From JACMLD01 sp044227095 (lineage in GTDB: Bacteria; Bacteroidota; Bacteroidia; Chitinophagales; Chitinophagaceae): a DNA stretch of 64,000 bases. Location: assembly GCA_044227095.1 (NCBI GenBank), contig JBGAFV010000001.1:2418001-2482000 (forward strand). Direction: 5' to 3'. The notes beneath the pieces were generated by a model, which ran no database searches, had not been told where the DNA came from, and saw only the letters and a list, made by a program, of their open reading frames with translations. Of the stretch, positions 16,839 through 25,152 are shown one piece after another; the stretch's first letter is position 1, and every line of letters starts with the position of its first letter. The position numbers and the translations under genes are program-made.

Positions 16839-18106
16839 GATCATTATTAATTATACTTATACCGCTGTTGTTGTTTTTTTCCTGTAAAAAGGATTATAAA
16901 GCACCTGTGCCCGATTATAATAATTGGGATGCATTTACTGCTGCTGCCAGGCTTTTGCTTTCGCCACAGTCGAGAACAGCAATGGAAGGTGTGTACGGAC
17001 TTACATCTGGCAAAGACAATTTTGGCGATTCTGTTGCTGTTAAATGGAGCTATGTTATAACGGGAACGGATACTGTTTTTCATCTTTCCTTTTTCTGCGG
17101 AAAAGACATTGCTTATCTTATTTGCGAAGGAAAGAAAAGTGGTGGAGATATATTGCTGAATGGTTACTGGCGTAAAATGACCGGTGTGGAAACTGGTATT
17201 GTAAGGCTTACTATAAAAGCAGCACAGGGCGCAGATCTTATTGTTTCCAACGGAAATATAACAACGGGATCAATTATCATCAGCGGTGTTTATGGCAACG
17301 GGCAGGACGCACCTGTAATCCCTATCGTTTTTACTTACGGAAGAAAATTGTACAACAAAACACCTTTCCAGGTATTGGCACACCGTTCTGGCGGAAGGAC
17401 TTCCGACTTATTGCCTGTTTCTGAGAATTCTGTAGAAATGATAAGGATGACACCTGAGTTTGGATCTACAGGTGTTGAAATAGATGTAAGGTTAACCAGT
17501 GATGGTGTACCTATTTTGTATCATGATCCAGGACTAAACCTTCGCGAAACACAAAAAAGCGGGTTGATAGGGCCGATAGAAAATTACTCTTTTGATCAAC
17601 TTTCTACTTTTGTACGTTTAATCCACGGAGAAAAAATACCCACCTTACGTCAAGCATTAGACGCAGTTGTATACCAAACAGGTTTGCAATTTGTATGGCT
17701 CGATACAAAATACAATGGTGATTTGCAGATTGTTCGCAATATTCAGAAAGAATACCTGCTGAAAGCCGCAGCAGCGGGAAGAACACTCAAAATTGTAATT
17801 GGATTGCCTACAGAAGAAACAATGAACAACTTTTTGAAATTGCCGGATTTTGCAGCTGCACCAAATTTGTGCGAGCTGAGCCTGGAAGACGTAGACAAAA
17901 CAAATGCAGAAGTATGGGCGCCGAGGTTTACACTGGGAACACAAAACGAATCAGTGGCAAAAGTACATGCAGCGGGTAAACTTGCTTTTGTATGGACGCT
18001 GGATGTGCCGGATTATATGCAACAATTTTTACGCGATGGCCATTTTGATGGCATCCTTTCCAATTACCCATCAGCCGTAGCTTATAATTATTATGTGCAA
18101 CATTAA
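16835..18106 (+). CDS. Glycerophosphodiester phosphodiesterase, lipoprotein
   Basis: ATG 16835 (overlapping the preceding stop) gives a lipoprotein signal MRSLLIILIPLLLFFSC with lipidated C17. The C-terminal ~230 residues form the GDPD TIM barrel: LAHRSGGRT with catalytic His and Arg, VEIDVRLTSDGVPILYHDP with metal-binding Glu/Asp and second His, and a C-terminal FVWTLDVPDYMQQFLRDGHFDGILSNYP. The N-terminal ~170 residues are a beta-rich domain I do not recognise. The enzyme would hydrolyse glycerophosphodiesters to glycerol-3-phosphate outside the cytoplasm. It overlaps the next gene by 14 bases. Confidence 0.9.
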   Translation: MRSLLIILIPLLLFFSCKKDYKAPVPDYNNWDAFTAAARLLLSPQSRTAMEGVYGLTSGKDNFGDSVAVKWSYVITGTDTVFHLSFFCGKDIAYLICEGKKSGGDILLNGYWRKMTGVETGIVRLTIKAAQGADLIVSNGNITTGSIIISGVYGNGQDAPVIPIVFTYGRKLYNKTPFQVLAHRSGGRTSDLLPVSENSVEMIRMTPEFGSTGVEIDVRLTSDGVPILYHDPGLNLRETQKSGLIGPIENYSFDQLSTFVRLIHGEKIPTLRQALDAVVYQTGLQFVWLDTKYNGDLQIVRNIQKEYLLKAAAAGRTLKIVIGLPTEETMNNFLKLPDFAAAPNLCELSLEDVDKTNAEVWAPRFTLGTQNESVAKVHAAGKLAFVWTLDVPDYMQQFLRDGHFDGILSNYPSAVAYNYYVQH

Positions 18107-18728
18107 TAAACTTGTAATAGCTGTATTTTTTTCCGCGTTATTATTTAACGGGGAATTATTTGCACAGGATATTGCTAAAGCAAAAGATTCACTGGAAGTA
18201 AATGTGCAGCAGAAAGGAAAATATGCGTTTATCCTATATGGCGGCGGTGGCTGGTTTAATTATATTGGATCAATTGGCGCACCGGGCATAGCCAATAATA
18301 CTTCAGTTACACGGTCACGCCCAACCAGTACTTTCAGGATTATGTGGCATCCGGATCATAGATTACGTGTTGGAATTGAATCTGGCTATACAAATTTTTA
18401 TACCTACACTGTAAAAGAAGGCAATACATCAGGAAAAGTAAATCTTACCGGTGTACCCATATTGCTTGTATGGTCTATGGCCATTACAAAACGGGTGAAT
18501 GTTTTTGCAGGCATTGGTTATTACCTGCTTACTACCGATCTAAATTATAATGGCAGCGTAAAATCAAGTACTTTCAGTCTCGGCACAAATGTTTCTGTAA
18601 ATTATGTACACCCTATTACACCAAAGCTGGGTGTGGGTGCCGAACTTAAATGGACAGGCGCCTCGCAAACAAAAGATTATGGAATCTCCGCACAGGTATT
18701 ACTGGCCTGGAAATTTCTTGAGTGGTAA
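18093..18728 (+). CDS. Exported barrel-like protein (211 aa)
   Basis: The signal peptide MCNINKLVIAVFFSALLFNGELFAQ is followed by alternating strands (YAFILYGGGGWFNYIGSIG, LRVGIESGYTNFYTYTV, VNVFAGIGYYLL, LGVGAELKWTG) ending LLAWKFLEW, with a terminal aromatic as expected for an outer-membrane barrel. The ATG lies inside the end of the GDPD gene, and the stop overlaps the probable start of the next gene. It may be a substrate-uptake or surface protein paired with the phosphodiesterase. Named family unknown. Confidence 0.75.
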   Translation: MCNINKLVIAVFFSALLFNGELFAQDIAKAKDSLEVNVQQKGKYAFILYGGGGWFNYIGSIGAPGIANNTSVTRSRPTSTFRIMWHPDHRLRVGIESGYTNFYTYTVKEGNTSGKVNLTGVPILLVWSMAITKRVNVFAGIGYYLLTTDLNYNGSVKSSTFSLGTNVSVNYVHPITPKLGVGAELKWTGASQTKDYGISAQVLLAWKFLEW

Positions 18729-19668
18729 AATAAATTACCTGAAACATACATTGCTGTTTGTTTGTGCTTGTGCGTTTGTATTTAATAGCAACGCACAGCT
18801 GGTTCCGCCCGATTCTCTTTCTGTTCCATTGCTCGATTTTGTTAGTGACACGCAAGAGCCGCTTGGCATTGAGGAAATTTATCTTAAGCCAACACAAAAT
18901 GCACGGGCTACAGCAATGATTTATTCTTCAATACTGAATGATAAGCCTGCTGCACTTTTTATGCTTGGTGATATAGTTTCACTTGGTTACAGCAGAAAGA
19001 AATGGGGCAATACGGACAGGTTTCTCGATAGTGCAGCAAAAAAAAATATTAAGACTTATGGCATCCTCGGCAATCATGATGTAATGTTAAGGAATAAAAG
19101 AGGTGAAAATAATTTTGATAAACGATTTCCCGAACACAAACGTACAGGTTACCTCCAGGTTGTTGATTCAATTGCGGTTGTATTATTGAATTCAAACTTT
19201 AAAAAACTGTCTTCAAAAGAAATAGATATTGAGCAACAGTGGTACAGCAAAGCAATTGATTTATTAGATAAAAACAATGCAATTAAAGCGATTATTGTTT
19301 CTTCACATCATCCTATTTTTACCAATAGCAATATGGTAAAGCCTTCAGAAAGGCTAAGGCAGCAATTTCTTCCGCAGTTTCTTGCTTCAAAAAAATGTGT
19401 GTTGTTTATAACCGGCCATGCGCATGCATTTGAACACTTCAGTTACGGGGGCAAAAACTTTTTTGTTATTGGTGGCGGTGGCGGCCTCCACCAGCCATTG
19501 TCTGTAAAAGCAAATATGCCTGCAGACCTTGCACTTTCCTATAAGCCCTTATTTCATTACCTTCAGCTAAGGCGCTACGGAAACCTGCTACAGCTAAAAT
19601 CATATTCTATCAATAAAGACTTTTCGGGATTTTCTGCCGGTTATTCTTTTGTTGTTAATTTGCAATAA
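18718..19668 (+). CDS. Exported calcineurin-like metallophosphoesterase
   Basis: Metallophosphoesterase motifs are clear: DFVSDTQEP (motif I variant, DTQ instead of DxH), MLGDIVSLG, GNHD, SSHHP and GHAHAFEH. The signal peptide KHTLLFVCACAFVFNSNAQ lacks an upstream ATG nearby. The only distant ATG in frame (18604) would add a tail that merely reads the preceding gene out of frame. I therefore take TTG 18718, which overlaps the upstream stop by 11 bases, as the likely start. The product is periplasmic, about 316 aa. It could remove phosphate from the product of the co-encoded GDPD or act on another phosphodiester. Confidence 0.88.
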   Translation: MSGKINYLKHTLLFVCACAFVFNSNAQLVPPDSLSVPLLDFVSDTQEPLGIEEIYLKPTQNARATAMIYSSILNDKPAALFMLGDIVSLGYSRKKWGNTDRFLDSAAKKNIKTYGILGNHDVMLRNKRGENNFDKRFPEHKRTGYLQVVDSIAVVLLNSNFKKLSSKEIDIEQQWYSKAIDLLDKNNAIKAIIVSSHHPIFTNSNMVKPSERLRQQFLPQFLASKKCVLFITGHAHAFEHFSYGGKNFFVIGGGGGLHQPLSVKANMPADLALSYKPLFHYLQLRRYGNLLQLKSYSINKDFSGFSAGYSFVVNLQ

Positions 19669-19695
19669 TAAATCCTGCATAAATACCGTAAAACA

Positions 19696-21345
19696 ATGAT
19701 CAGTAATAATAGATTGATAACCGCATTCACATACAGGTTAGCTGTATTGTTTTTCTTATTGTCATTTCTTGCTGAATGTAAAAATCCTCCATCACCCGAT
19801 AATAAATCGGCAGCAAAAGATACAGTTGCGCCACATAAAGAAGCTGAAGAAATGGCTGAAGCAATGCATGGTCAATTTAGCGACCAGGCTGTATTAAAGT
19901 TTGACAGCCTTGAAATAAAAGATTTCTTTTCAAAATATCCTTTGCTCAGTTCTTATAAAAACGATGTTTCATCTTTTTACAGCAAACGCAGCTATTCATT
20001 TGCGTGGTATGATAATAATGGCATGATTGAACAGGCAGGAAATTTTTATTCACGCCTTAGTAATTTTTCTGCAGAAGGCGTTGATGCCAAAGTGCCTTAT
20101 TTGCAAGAACTGGATAGTCTTATGGCAAGCACAGATGCTACAGAAAAAAAACAGGAAATAGAAACTGAAGTATTGTTATCCGGTCTGTATTTTTATTTTG
20201 CAAACAAGGTTTGGAAAGGACTTGATAATAGTGCTACCGATAAAATTGGATGGTATTTGCCAAGAAAAAAGATCGCTTATGCGCAATTGCTGGATTCGTT
20301 ATTAAAAACTTCAGACGCTTTTAATCATTCACGTGAACCAATCTATCGCCAGTATGGCCTTTTAAAATCTTACCTTAAGAAATACCGAGAAATAGAAAAC
20401 ACAGCTAACTGGGAGCAGATTAAGGCAGATAAAAAATCTTACAGGCTTAATGATTCTTCAATTGTTATTAAGAAAGTAAAAGCAAAGCTTAGCCTTACAG
20501 GCGATTTAACAATTGCAGATTCTACTGTTGTATTTGATTCCGCTCTAGAAGGCGCAGTAAAAAATTTCCAGCACCGGTATGGGCTTACCGAAGACGGTAT
20601 TATTGGTCAATCAATGATTAAAGATTTGAATGCCCCTTTGCAAGATAAAATTGAAAAGATACTGGTAAACATGGAAAGAAGCAGGTGGTTGCCAATGGCA
20701 GTAAGCGGAGAATATTTTGCTGTAAATATTCCAGAATTCAGGCTACATGCTTTTAATGGCGATTCTTCTTTGTGGGATATGAATGTAGTGGTAGGAAAAG
20801 CAGCAAGCAAAACAACTATTTTTTCAGGCAAACTGAAGTATGTTGTATTTAGCCCGTACTGGAATGTACCTGCAAGTATTTATAAGCATGAAGTGCTGCC
20901 AGGTATGCAACGCAATAAAAATTATTTAGCGCAGCACCATATGGAAAGAACAAGCGATGGTGTACGCCAGGTTCCAGGTCCGTGGAATTCATTGGGTAAA
21001 GTGAAATTTTTATTCCCCAATAGCTATAGTATTTATTTTCACGATACGCCTTCCAAATCTTTATTTGGCGAAAGCAGGAGGGATTTCAGTCACGGTTGTA
21101 TAAGACTTGCCGAGCCGAAGAAAATGGCAACTTATTTATTGCGTAATGATGCAGCATGGGACGATAATAAAATTACCGCGGCAATGAACGCCAATAAAGA
21201 AAAGTATGTAACACTTAGTAAAGAGATCCCTGTTTTTATTACTTATCTAACGGCGTGGGTAGACCGTAGCGGCCAGCTAAACCTGCGCAATGATATTTAT
21301 AACCGTGATAAAAGATTGATGGAAATGATGATGAGCAGCAAATAA
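19696..21345 (+). CDS. L,D-transpeptidase (YcbB/ErfK type, 549 aa)
   Basis: An envelope enzyme that makes 3-3 cross-links in peptidoglycan or attaches proteins to it. Visible features are an N-terminal lipoprotein-like signal (FFLLSFLAEC), a scaffold region, a peptidoglycan-binding domain near 285-315 (FQHRYGLTEDGIIGQSMIKDLN) and a YkuD catalytic domain with the signature SHGCIRL (H466, C468). Architecture and length match the YcbB/LdtD group. The gene starts 27 bases after the metallophosphoesterase and could be part of the same transcript. Its TAA directly abuts the stop codon of the convergent nucleoside hydrolase gene. Confidence 0.92.
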   Translation: MISNNRLITAFTYRLAVLFFLLSFLAECKNPPSPDNKSAAKDTVAPHKEAEEMAEAMHGQFSDQAVLKFDSLEIKDFFSKYPLLSSYKNDVSSFYSKRSYSFAWYDNNGMIEQAGNFYSRLSNFSAEGVDAKVPYLQELDSLMASTDATEKKQEIETEVLLSGLYFYFANKVWKGLDNSATDKIGWYLPRKKIAYAQLLDSLLKTSDAFNHSREPIYRQYGLLKSYLKKYREIENTANWEQIKADKKSYRLNDSSIVIKKVKAKLSLTGDLTIADSTVVFDSALEGAVKNFQHRYGLTEDGIIGQSMIKDLNAPLQDKIEKILVNMERSRWLPMAVSGEYFAVNIPEFRLHAFNGDSSLWDMNVVVGKAASKTTIFSGKLKYVVFSPYWNVPASIYKHEVLPGMQRNKNYLAQHHMERTSDGVRQVPGPWNSLGKVKFLFPNSYSIYFHDTPSKSLFGESRRDFSHGCIRLAEPKKMATYLLRNDAAWDDNKITAAMNANKEKYVTLSKEIPVFITYLTAWVDRSGQLNLRNDIYNRDKRLMEMMMSSK

Positions 21346-22353
21346 CTATGGTTGCGGCTGGTGCATAATCAGGTCGTTTAATATTTTTTCCAAATCGGCC
21401 TGTGGCAATTTTTTTACCAGGTAATAATCGCGGTTGCCATTTGGGTCCCAGCCATTGCTTCCATCTTCATTGCAAATAATTTTTCCTTTAAGCACACCAA
21501 AATATTTTTCATAACCTCTTACGGCTACCAGCACTGCTGTTTCATCCCAACTCATGCGCCCGTTTTTATCGTTCTTATCCATCGGTATACTGCGTGCAAA
21601 AACATCTTTTACGGGTGAATGCTGAATAGCTGTATTGTTCACAATGGGCAAGCCTGTGAATAATCTTGCACCAATTTCAAACCCACTGAAAATGATGGGT
21701 GAAGGCCAGTTATTAAAAGCATAAACAGAGGCTGCAGAATCTTTCATCACATTAAACTCCCTGAAGGCTCCCATCTCCACATCAAACCTTCCTGCCATGC
21801 TTACCAGCATTTTTACTTTTTGTTTTACAAGTGCCTTTCCGTTTTTAGGAGAATATTGATCAGCACCGGATTTCAGCAAATTGGCAATATTGGTTAAAAA
21901 GCCAACGGTTACAATAGTTACACTTTTATCAGGCGCAGCAGCCAATAACTTACGGTATAGTGTAACCGCATCTTGCGCCTCCTCGTTGCTTTTTATGGTA
22001 TGCGGGTAATCGGCTATCAGCAATGAATCCCACTTTTGAAAAGAAGCAATACTTACAGCATTTCCATGCGGCACGCCTATGGGTATGTTGGGTCGTTTGA
22101 AATAGGTATTCAGTACATTTAATACAGGAGCAACATTTTTATACTGGTTGCTGGCAATGGTAGCAAGTATGGTGCATTCGCCACTATCGGCCATTGCATG
22201 CAGAAGTGCAATAGCGCCAACGTCGTCATAATCGGGCCCCATGTCTGTATCGAAAATAATAGATACCGGCGGCTGTTTTTGTGCAAAAGCGGTAGTACCA
22301 ATAATTAAACTTAAAAGCGCAGGAATCAGAACAGATTGTATAATTTTAGTCAT
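21346..22353 (-). CDS. Inosine-uridine-type nucleoside hydrolase, exported
   Basis: The N-terminal motif FDTDMGPDYDDVGA is the calcium-binding aspartate cluster of inosine-uridine-preferring nucleoside hydrolases, which release the base from ribonucleosides. Starting at the codon complementary to 22351-22353 gives a signal peptide (MTKIIQSVLIPALLSLIIGTTAFAQ), so the enzyme is probably periplasmic and used for scavenging. A longer frame up to 22530 only adds out-of-context residues over the neighbouring gene. It is divergent from the GH16 gene (56 bases between starts) and abuts the L,D-transpeptidase gene at its 3' end. Confidence 0.92.
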   Translation of the reverse strand: MTKIIQSVLIPALLSLIIGTTAFAQKQPPVSIIFDTDMGPDYDDVGAIALLHAMADSGECTILATIASNQYKNVAPVLNVLNTYFKRPNIPIGVPHGNAVSIASFQKWDSLLIADYPHTIKSNEEAQDAVTLYRKLLAAAPDKSVTIVTVGFLTNIANLLKSGADQYSPKNGKALVKQKVKMLVSMAGRFDVEMGAFREFNVMKDSAASVYAFNNWPSPIIFSGFEIGARLFTGLPIVNNTAIQHSPVKDVFARSIPMDKNDKNGRMSWDETAVLVAVRGYEKYFGVLKGKIICNEDGSNGWDPNGNRDYYLVKKLPQADLEKILNDLIMHQPQP

Positions 22354-22409
22354 ACGGCAGTTATAAATTCTCTGTTTTAAAATTAAGTAAAATAACAGCA
22401 CCATTGCTG

Positions 22410-23294
22410 ATGCGTATGAAAATAACCACAATAGTTTTTGCAACACTGATGCTGGCACAGTTGCTGGCAAGCAATAATTCCATTGCACAAAAAACAAAAA
22501 AGGATACTGATGCAAGTAACAATAAAGCACTTACAGACGGGTATCAACTGGTTTGGGCCGATGAGTTTAATCGCAATGGCGCCCCAGATACATCTGTATG
22601 GCAATTTGAAAATGGTTTTGTACGAAACAGTGAGCATCAATGGTATCAAAAAGAAAATGCATTTTGTAAAGACGGGTTTTTAATTATTGAAGCCAGGAGG
22701 GAAGCAAAGCCCAACCCTGGTTATATAAAAGGCAGCAACGACTGGCGCAAAAACAGGGACAGTATTCATTATACTTCTTCCAGCATCAATACAAGAAGAA
22801 AAGCAAGCTGGCAGTATGGGCGTTTTATAATGCGTGGCCGTATTGATATAAGCCCGGGCATGTGGCCAGCATGGTGGACATTGGGTGTTAAAGGAGAATG
22901 GCCTTCCAATGGAGAAATAGATATTATGGAGTATTACAACAATAAGTTACTGGCCAATATTGCATGTGGTACTTCGGTTGCTTATAAAGCAGAATGGTTT
23001 AGTAAAACAAAAGCTGCAGATTCATTAGGTGGTGAAGCATGGGCTTCTCAGTTTCATATATGGAGAATGGATTGGGATGAAAATTCAATCTCGCTGTATG
23101 TAGATGAACAACTGATGAACAGTGTTGAATTAAACAAACTGGAGAATAAAGATGGCACAGCAATAAATCCGTTTAAACAACCACATTATATGCTGCTTAA
23201 CCTTGCTATTGGCGGACAAAATGGTGGTGATCCTTCCAATACAAAATTCCCAAAAAGGTTTGAAGTAGATTATGTGCGGGTTTATCAAAAGTAG
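22410..23294 (+). CDS. GH16-family beta-glucanase, exported
   Basis: A secreted endo-beta-glucanase/laminarinase-type glycoside hydrolase. ATG 22410 (or 22416) starts a signal peptide ending NNSIAQ. The catalytic ExDxxE motif is present as GEIDIMEYY, with E169 nucleophile, D171 and E174 acid/base counted from 22410. Flanking conserved segments DEFNRNGAPDTSVWQFENG and MWPAWWTLG fit the family. No carbohydrate-binding or sorting domain follows. The likely substrate is beta-1,3- or mixed-linkage glucan, which cannot be resolved by eye. Confidence 0.93.
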   Translation: MRMKITTIVFATLMLAQLLASNNSIAQKTKKDTDASNNKALTDGYQLVWADEFNRNGAPDTSVWQFENGFVRNSEHQWYQKENAFCKDGFLIIEARREAKPNPGYIKGSNDWRKNRDSIHYTSSSINTRRKASWQYGRFIMRGRIDISPGMWPAWWTLGVKGEWPSNGEIDIMEYYNNKLLANIACGTSVAYKAEWFSKTKAADSLGGEAWASQFHIWRMDWDENSISLYVDEQLMNSVELNKLENKDGTAINPFKQPHYMLLNLAIGGQNGGDPSNTKFPKRFEVDYVRVYQK

Positions 23295-23370
23295 CAGCTG
23301 CCTTAGTGTTGGGTTAAAAACAGAACCTTGACCCGGATCACAAAAACAATAAAAATTGTTAACGTTCCTG

Positions 23371-23408
23371 ATTTATTGAAAAACTTCAATAAATACATTA
23401 TACATTTG
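23371..23408 (+). promoter_or_regulatory. arsR promoter with perfect palindromic operator
   Basis: ATTTATTGAA (23371-23380) and TTCAATAAAT (23385-23394) form a perfect 10-bp inverted repeat with a four-base spacer. A Bacteroidota -7 box TACATTTG lies at 23401-23408, and a -33 TTG falls inside the palindrome (23376-23378). The gene starts 17 bases further on. This is an expected layout for an autoregulating ArsR repressor. Confidence 0.75.
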
Positions 23409-23425
23409 TGCTGTAATTATTTTTT

Positions 23426-23701
23426 ATGGACGCAAAAAAAGCAGAGAAGATTTCTAAAGCGCTGGCCGACCCCAACCGGCTAACGATTCTGAAAGAAATT
23501 AAGAAGAGCAAATCTTGTCTCTATTGTGTTGATCTGAATAATACCATCAATCTTGCCCAGCCATCTATAGCACACCATCTTAAATTACTGATAGAAAGTG
23601 AACTTGTAACATCCGATAAAGAAGGACGTAATGTGCGCTATTATCTCAACAATAAATTGATGGATGAATATATCGGGTTCCTGGAAACATTAAAGCTGTA
23701 A
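23426..23701 (+). CDS. ArsR-family winged-helix repressor (91 aa)
   Basis: A small winged-helix regulator: ISKALADPNRLTILKEI, recognition helix AQPSIAHHLKLLIESELV and wing GRNVRYYLNN. Two cysteines, C31 and C34 (SCLYCVDL), sit where metal- or thiol-sensing ArsR proteins carry their CxC site, although the spacing here is CxxC. It lies immediately upstream of the RND efflux genes and carries matching palindromes in front of itself and of the efflux operon, so it very probably represses both. Inducer unknown: metal, thiol-reactive or organic compound. Confidence 0.93.
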   Translation: MDAKKAEKISKALADPNRLTILKEIKKSKSCLYCVDLNNTINLAQPSIAHHLKLLIESELVTSDKEGRNVRYYLNNKLMDEYIGFLETLKL

Positions 23702-23710
23702 ATATTTTTT

Positions 23711-23752
23711 TTCAATTATTTATTGAAATATTTAAATATATCAATACTTTTG
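23711..23752 (+). promoter_or_regulatory. Efflux operon promoter with overlapping ArsR-type palindromes
   Basis: TTCAAT (23711-23716) and ATTGAA (23722-23727) form one inverted repeat. A 26-bp near-perfect palindrome with one mismatch spans 23721-23746, again with outer arms TATTGA/TCAATA. A -33 TTG (23723-23725) and a -7 box TACTTTTG (23745-23752) are 19 bases apart, the standard spacing, and both are covered by the palindrome. The half-site ATTGAA is shared with the operator in front of arsR. Confidence 0.72.
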
Positions 23753-23828
23753 TTTTCTTTTTCGTTTCCGTCCCCCGAAGTTCGCACTTATTTATCGAAT
23801 TATTTGAATAAATCTAATAACAATTATT

Positions 23829-24926
23829 ATGGCAACACAAAAATCAACCAAAACCCAACCCGTTTCCAGGCATTTACTGGTTACAGCGCTTTATTTATCA
23901 CTTATTGTTCTTATCTCCGGCTGTTATGCCAGCGCTAAAGAGAAAGAAAAAGACAAGTCACCCATTGCCGCAGCCGCTGCTCCACAAGCAACACCGGTAG
24001 ACGGCACTGTTATTAAACCGGCCTCTTTAAAAGAAGAACTTGAAATTACAGGCTCGCTGGCTGCAAACCAGCAGGTAGATATTGTGAGTGAGCTTACACG
24101 TAAAATTGTTCGTGTAAATGTAAAAGAAGGATCTTTTGTACAGAAAGGTCAATTGCTTTTTGAACTTGACAATGCAGATTTACTGGCGCAACTTGAAAAA
24201 CTCCGTCAGCAGGAAAAACTGGCTTCCTTAAATGAAGAACGTTTACGTGATTTAATTGCACACGAAGCAGTGGTGCAACAGGATTACGACCAGGCTTTCA
24301 CCAATCTTAAAGTATTGCAGGCGCAAGTGGCCGAACTGCAGGTTACCATTGGCAAGACACGTATCAAAGCGCCTTTTAGCGGCCAGGCAGGCATTGTACA
24401 TGTTTATCCCGGTGCTGTTGTTTCTGTTAATACTATCCTTACCAATATAGAAGACAACAGTATTGTAAAGCTCGATTTTCAGGTACCGGAGAAATACGCA
24501 CAGGTTATAAATTCTGGTAGCGAACAAAAATTTACCGTAGCATCAGACACAAAACAATACACGGCAAAAGTAATTGCAAGAGAATCCAGGCTTGATCAAA
24601 ATACAAGAACGCTGCTGGTAAGGGCTGTAAGCGCAAATCCCGGCAGGGTTTTGCTTCCCGGTCAGAGTGCCCGTTTGCACCTTGCCCTTCACTCATCTGC
24701 AAACGCTTTGATGGTTTCTTCGCAGGCGCTGATACCTTCATCGCAGGGCTATAGTGTTTACACAGTAAAAAATAATATCGTTCAGCTATCACCGGTAGAA
24801 ATAGGCCAGCGTGGTGCATACACTGTAGAAGTGCTGCACGGTTTAAACAATGGCGACACTGTTGTTACCAGTAATCTTTTAAGGCTGATGCCCGGTGCCG
24901 CGGTACAGTTTGTAACTGTTAAATAA
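23829..24926 (+). CDS. RND efflux periplasmic adaptor (membrane fusion protein)
   Basis: The periplasmic adaptor of a tripartite pump. The N-terminus has a hydrophobic segment with lipobox LISGC, followed by the barrel-sandwich/lipoyl half-motifs (DIVSELTRKIVRVNVKEGSFVQKGQLLFELDN and TRIKAPFSGQAGIVHVYPGAVVS), a helical hairpin (LAQLEKLRQQEKLASLNEERL...LQAQVAELQ) and a C-terminal beta-barrel/MP domain. Length 365 aa is normal for HlyD/AcrA-type adaptors. It is the first gene of the operon with the inner-membrane pump and the outer-membrane channel, under the ArsR-type operator. Confidence 0.93.
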   Translation: MATQKSTKTQPVSRHLLVTALYLSLIVLISGCYASAKEKEKDKSPIAAAAAPQATPVDGTVIKPASLKEELEITGSLAANQQVDIVSELTRKIVRVNVKEGSFVQKGQLLFELDNADLLAQLEKLRQQEKLASLNEERLRDLIAHEAVVQQDYDQAFTNLKVLQAQVAELQVTIGKTRIKAPFSGQAGIVHVYPGAVVSVNTILTNIEDNSIVKLDFQVPEKYAQVINSGSEQKFTVASDTKQYTAKVIARESRLDQNTRTLLVRAVSANPGRVLLPGQSARLHLALHSSANALMVSSQALIPSSQGYSVYTVKNNIVQLSPVEIGQRGAYTVEVLHGLNNGDTVVTSNLLRLMPGAAVQFVTVK

Positions 24927-25108
24927 GTTCATGAGCCGTGAGGCGTCAATCGTGAATTAATAATGCCGGATATTTTTTTTGGAAACGGACATTGGATCCG
25001 GTGGCGGCTTTTCTTGCGACGCTCCGTTCAACTTTTAAAAAAATAGGATCATTTGGTATCAAATTAAAATCTGCACGATAGATGATTAGTAAAAAAATAT
25101 TAGTTACT
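24927..25108. other. Non-coding spacer between adaptor and pump genes
   Basis: The 226-base gap inside the efflux operon is unusually long. The first part contains a GC-richer patch (24927-25030) unlike its surroundings, possibly a repeat remnant. The second part has the inverted repeat GATTAGTA (25084-25091)/TACTAATC (25105-25112). Confidence 0.4.
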
Positions 25109-25110
25109 AA

Positions 25111-25150
25111 TCAACCAGTCAACAGATCAACTAATCAACAAATCACAAAA
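25111..25150 (+). repeat. 8-bp-period tandem repeat in the pump leader
   Basis: Five octads begin at 25111, 25119, 25127, 25135 and 25143: four start TCAAC and the last TCACA. The array ends two bases before the pump ATG. Confidence 0.65.
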
Positions 25151-25152
25151 AA

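Noticed and set aside
22354..22530. N-terminal extension of the nucleoside hydrolase frame up to 22530
   Set aside because: The extension overlaps the start of the divergent GH16 gene and precedes a complete signal peptide beginning at 22353.
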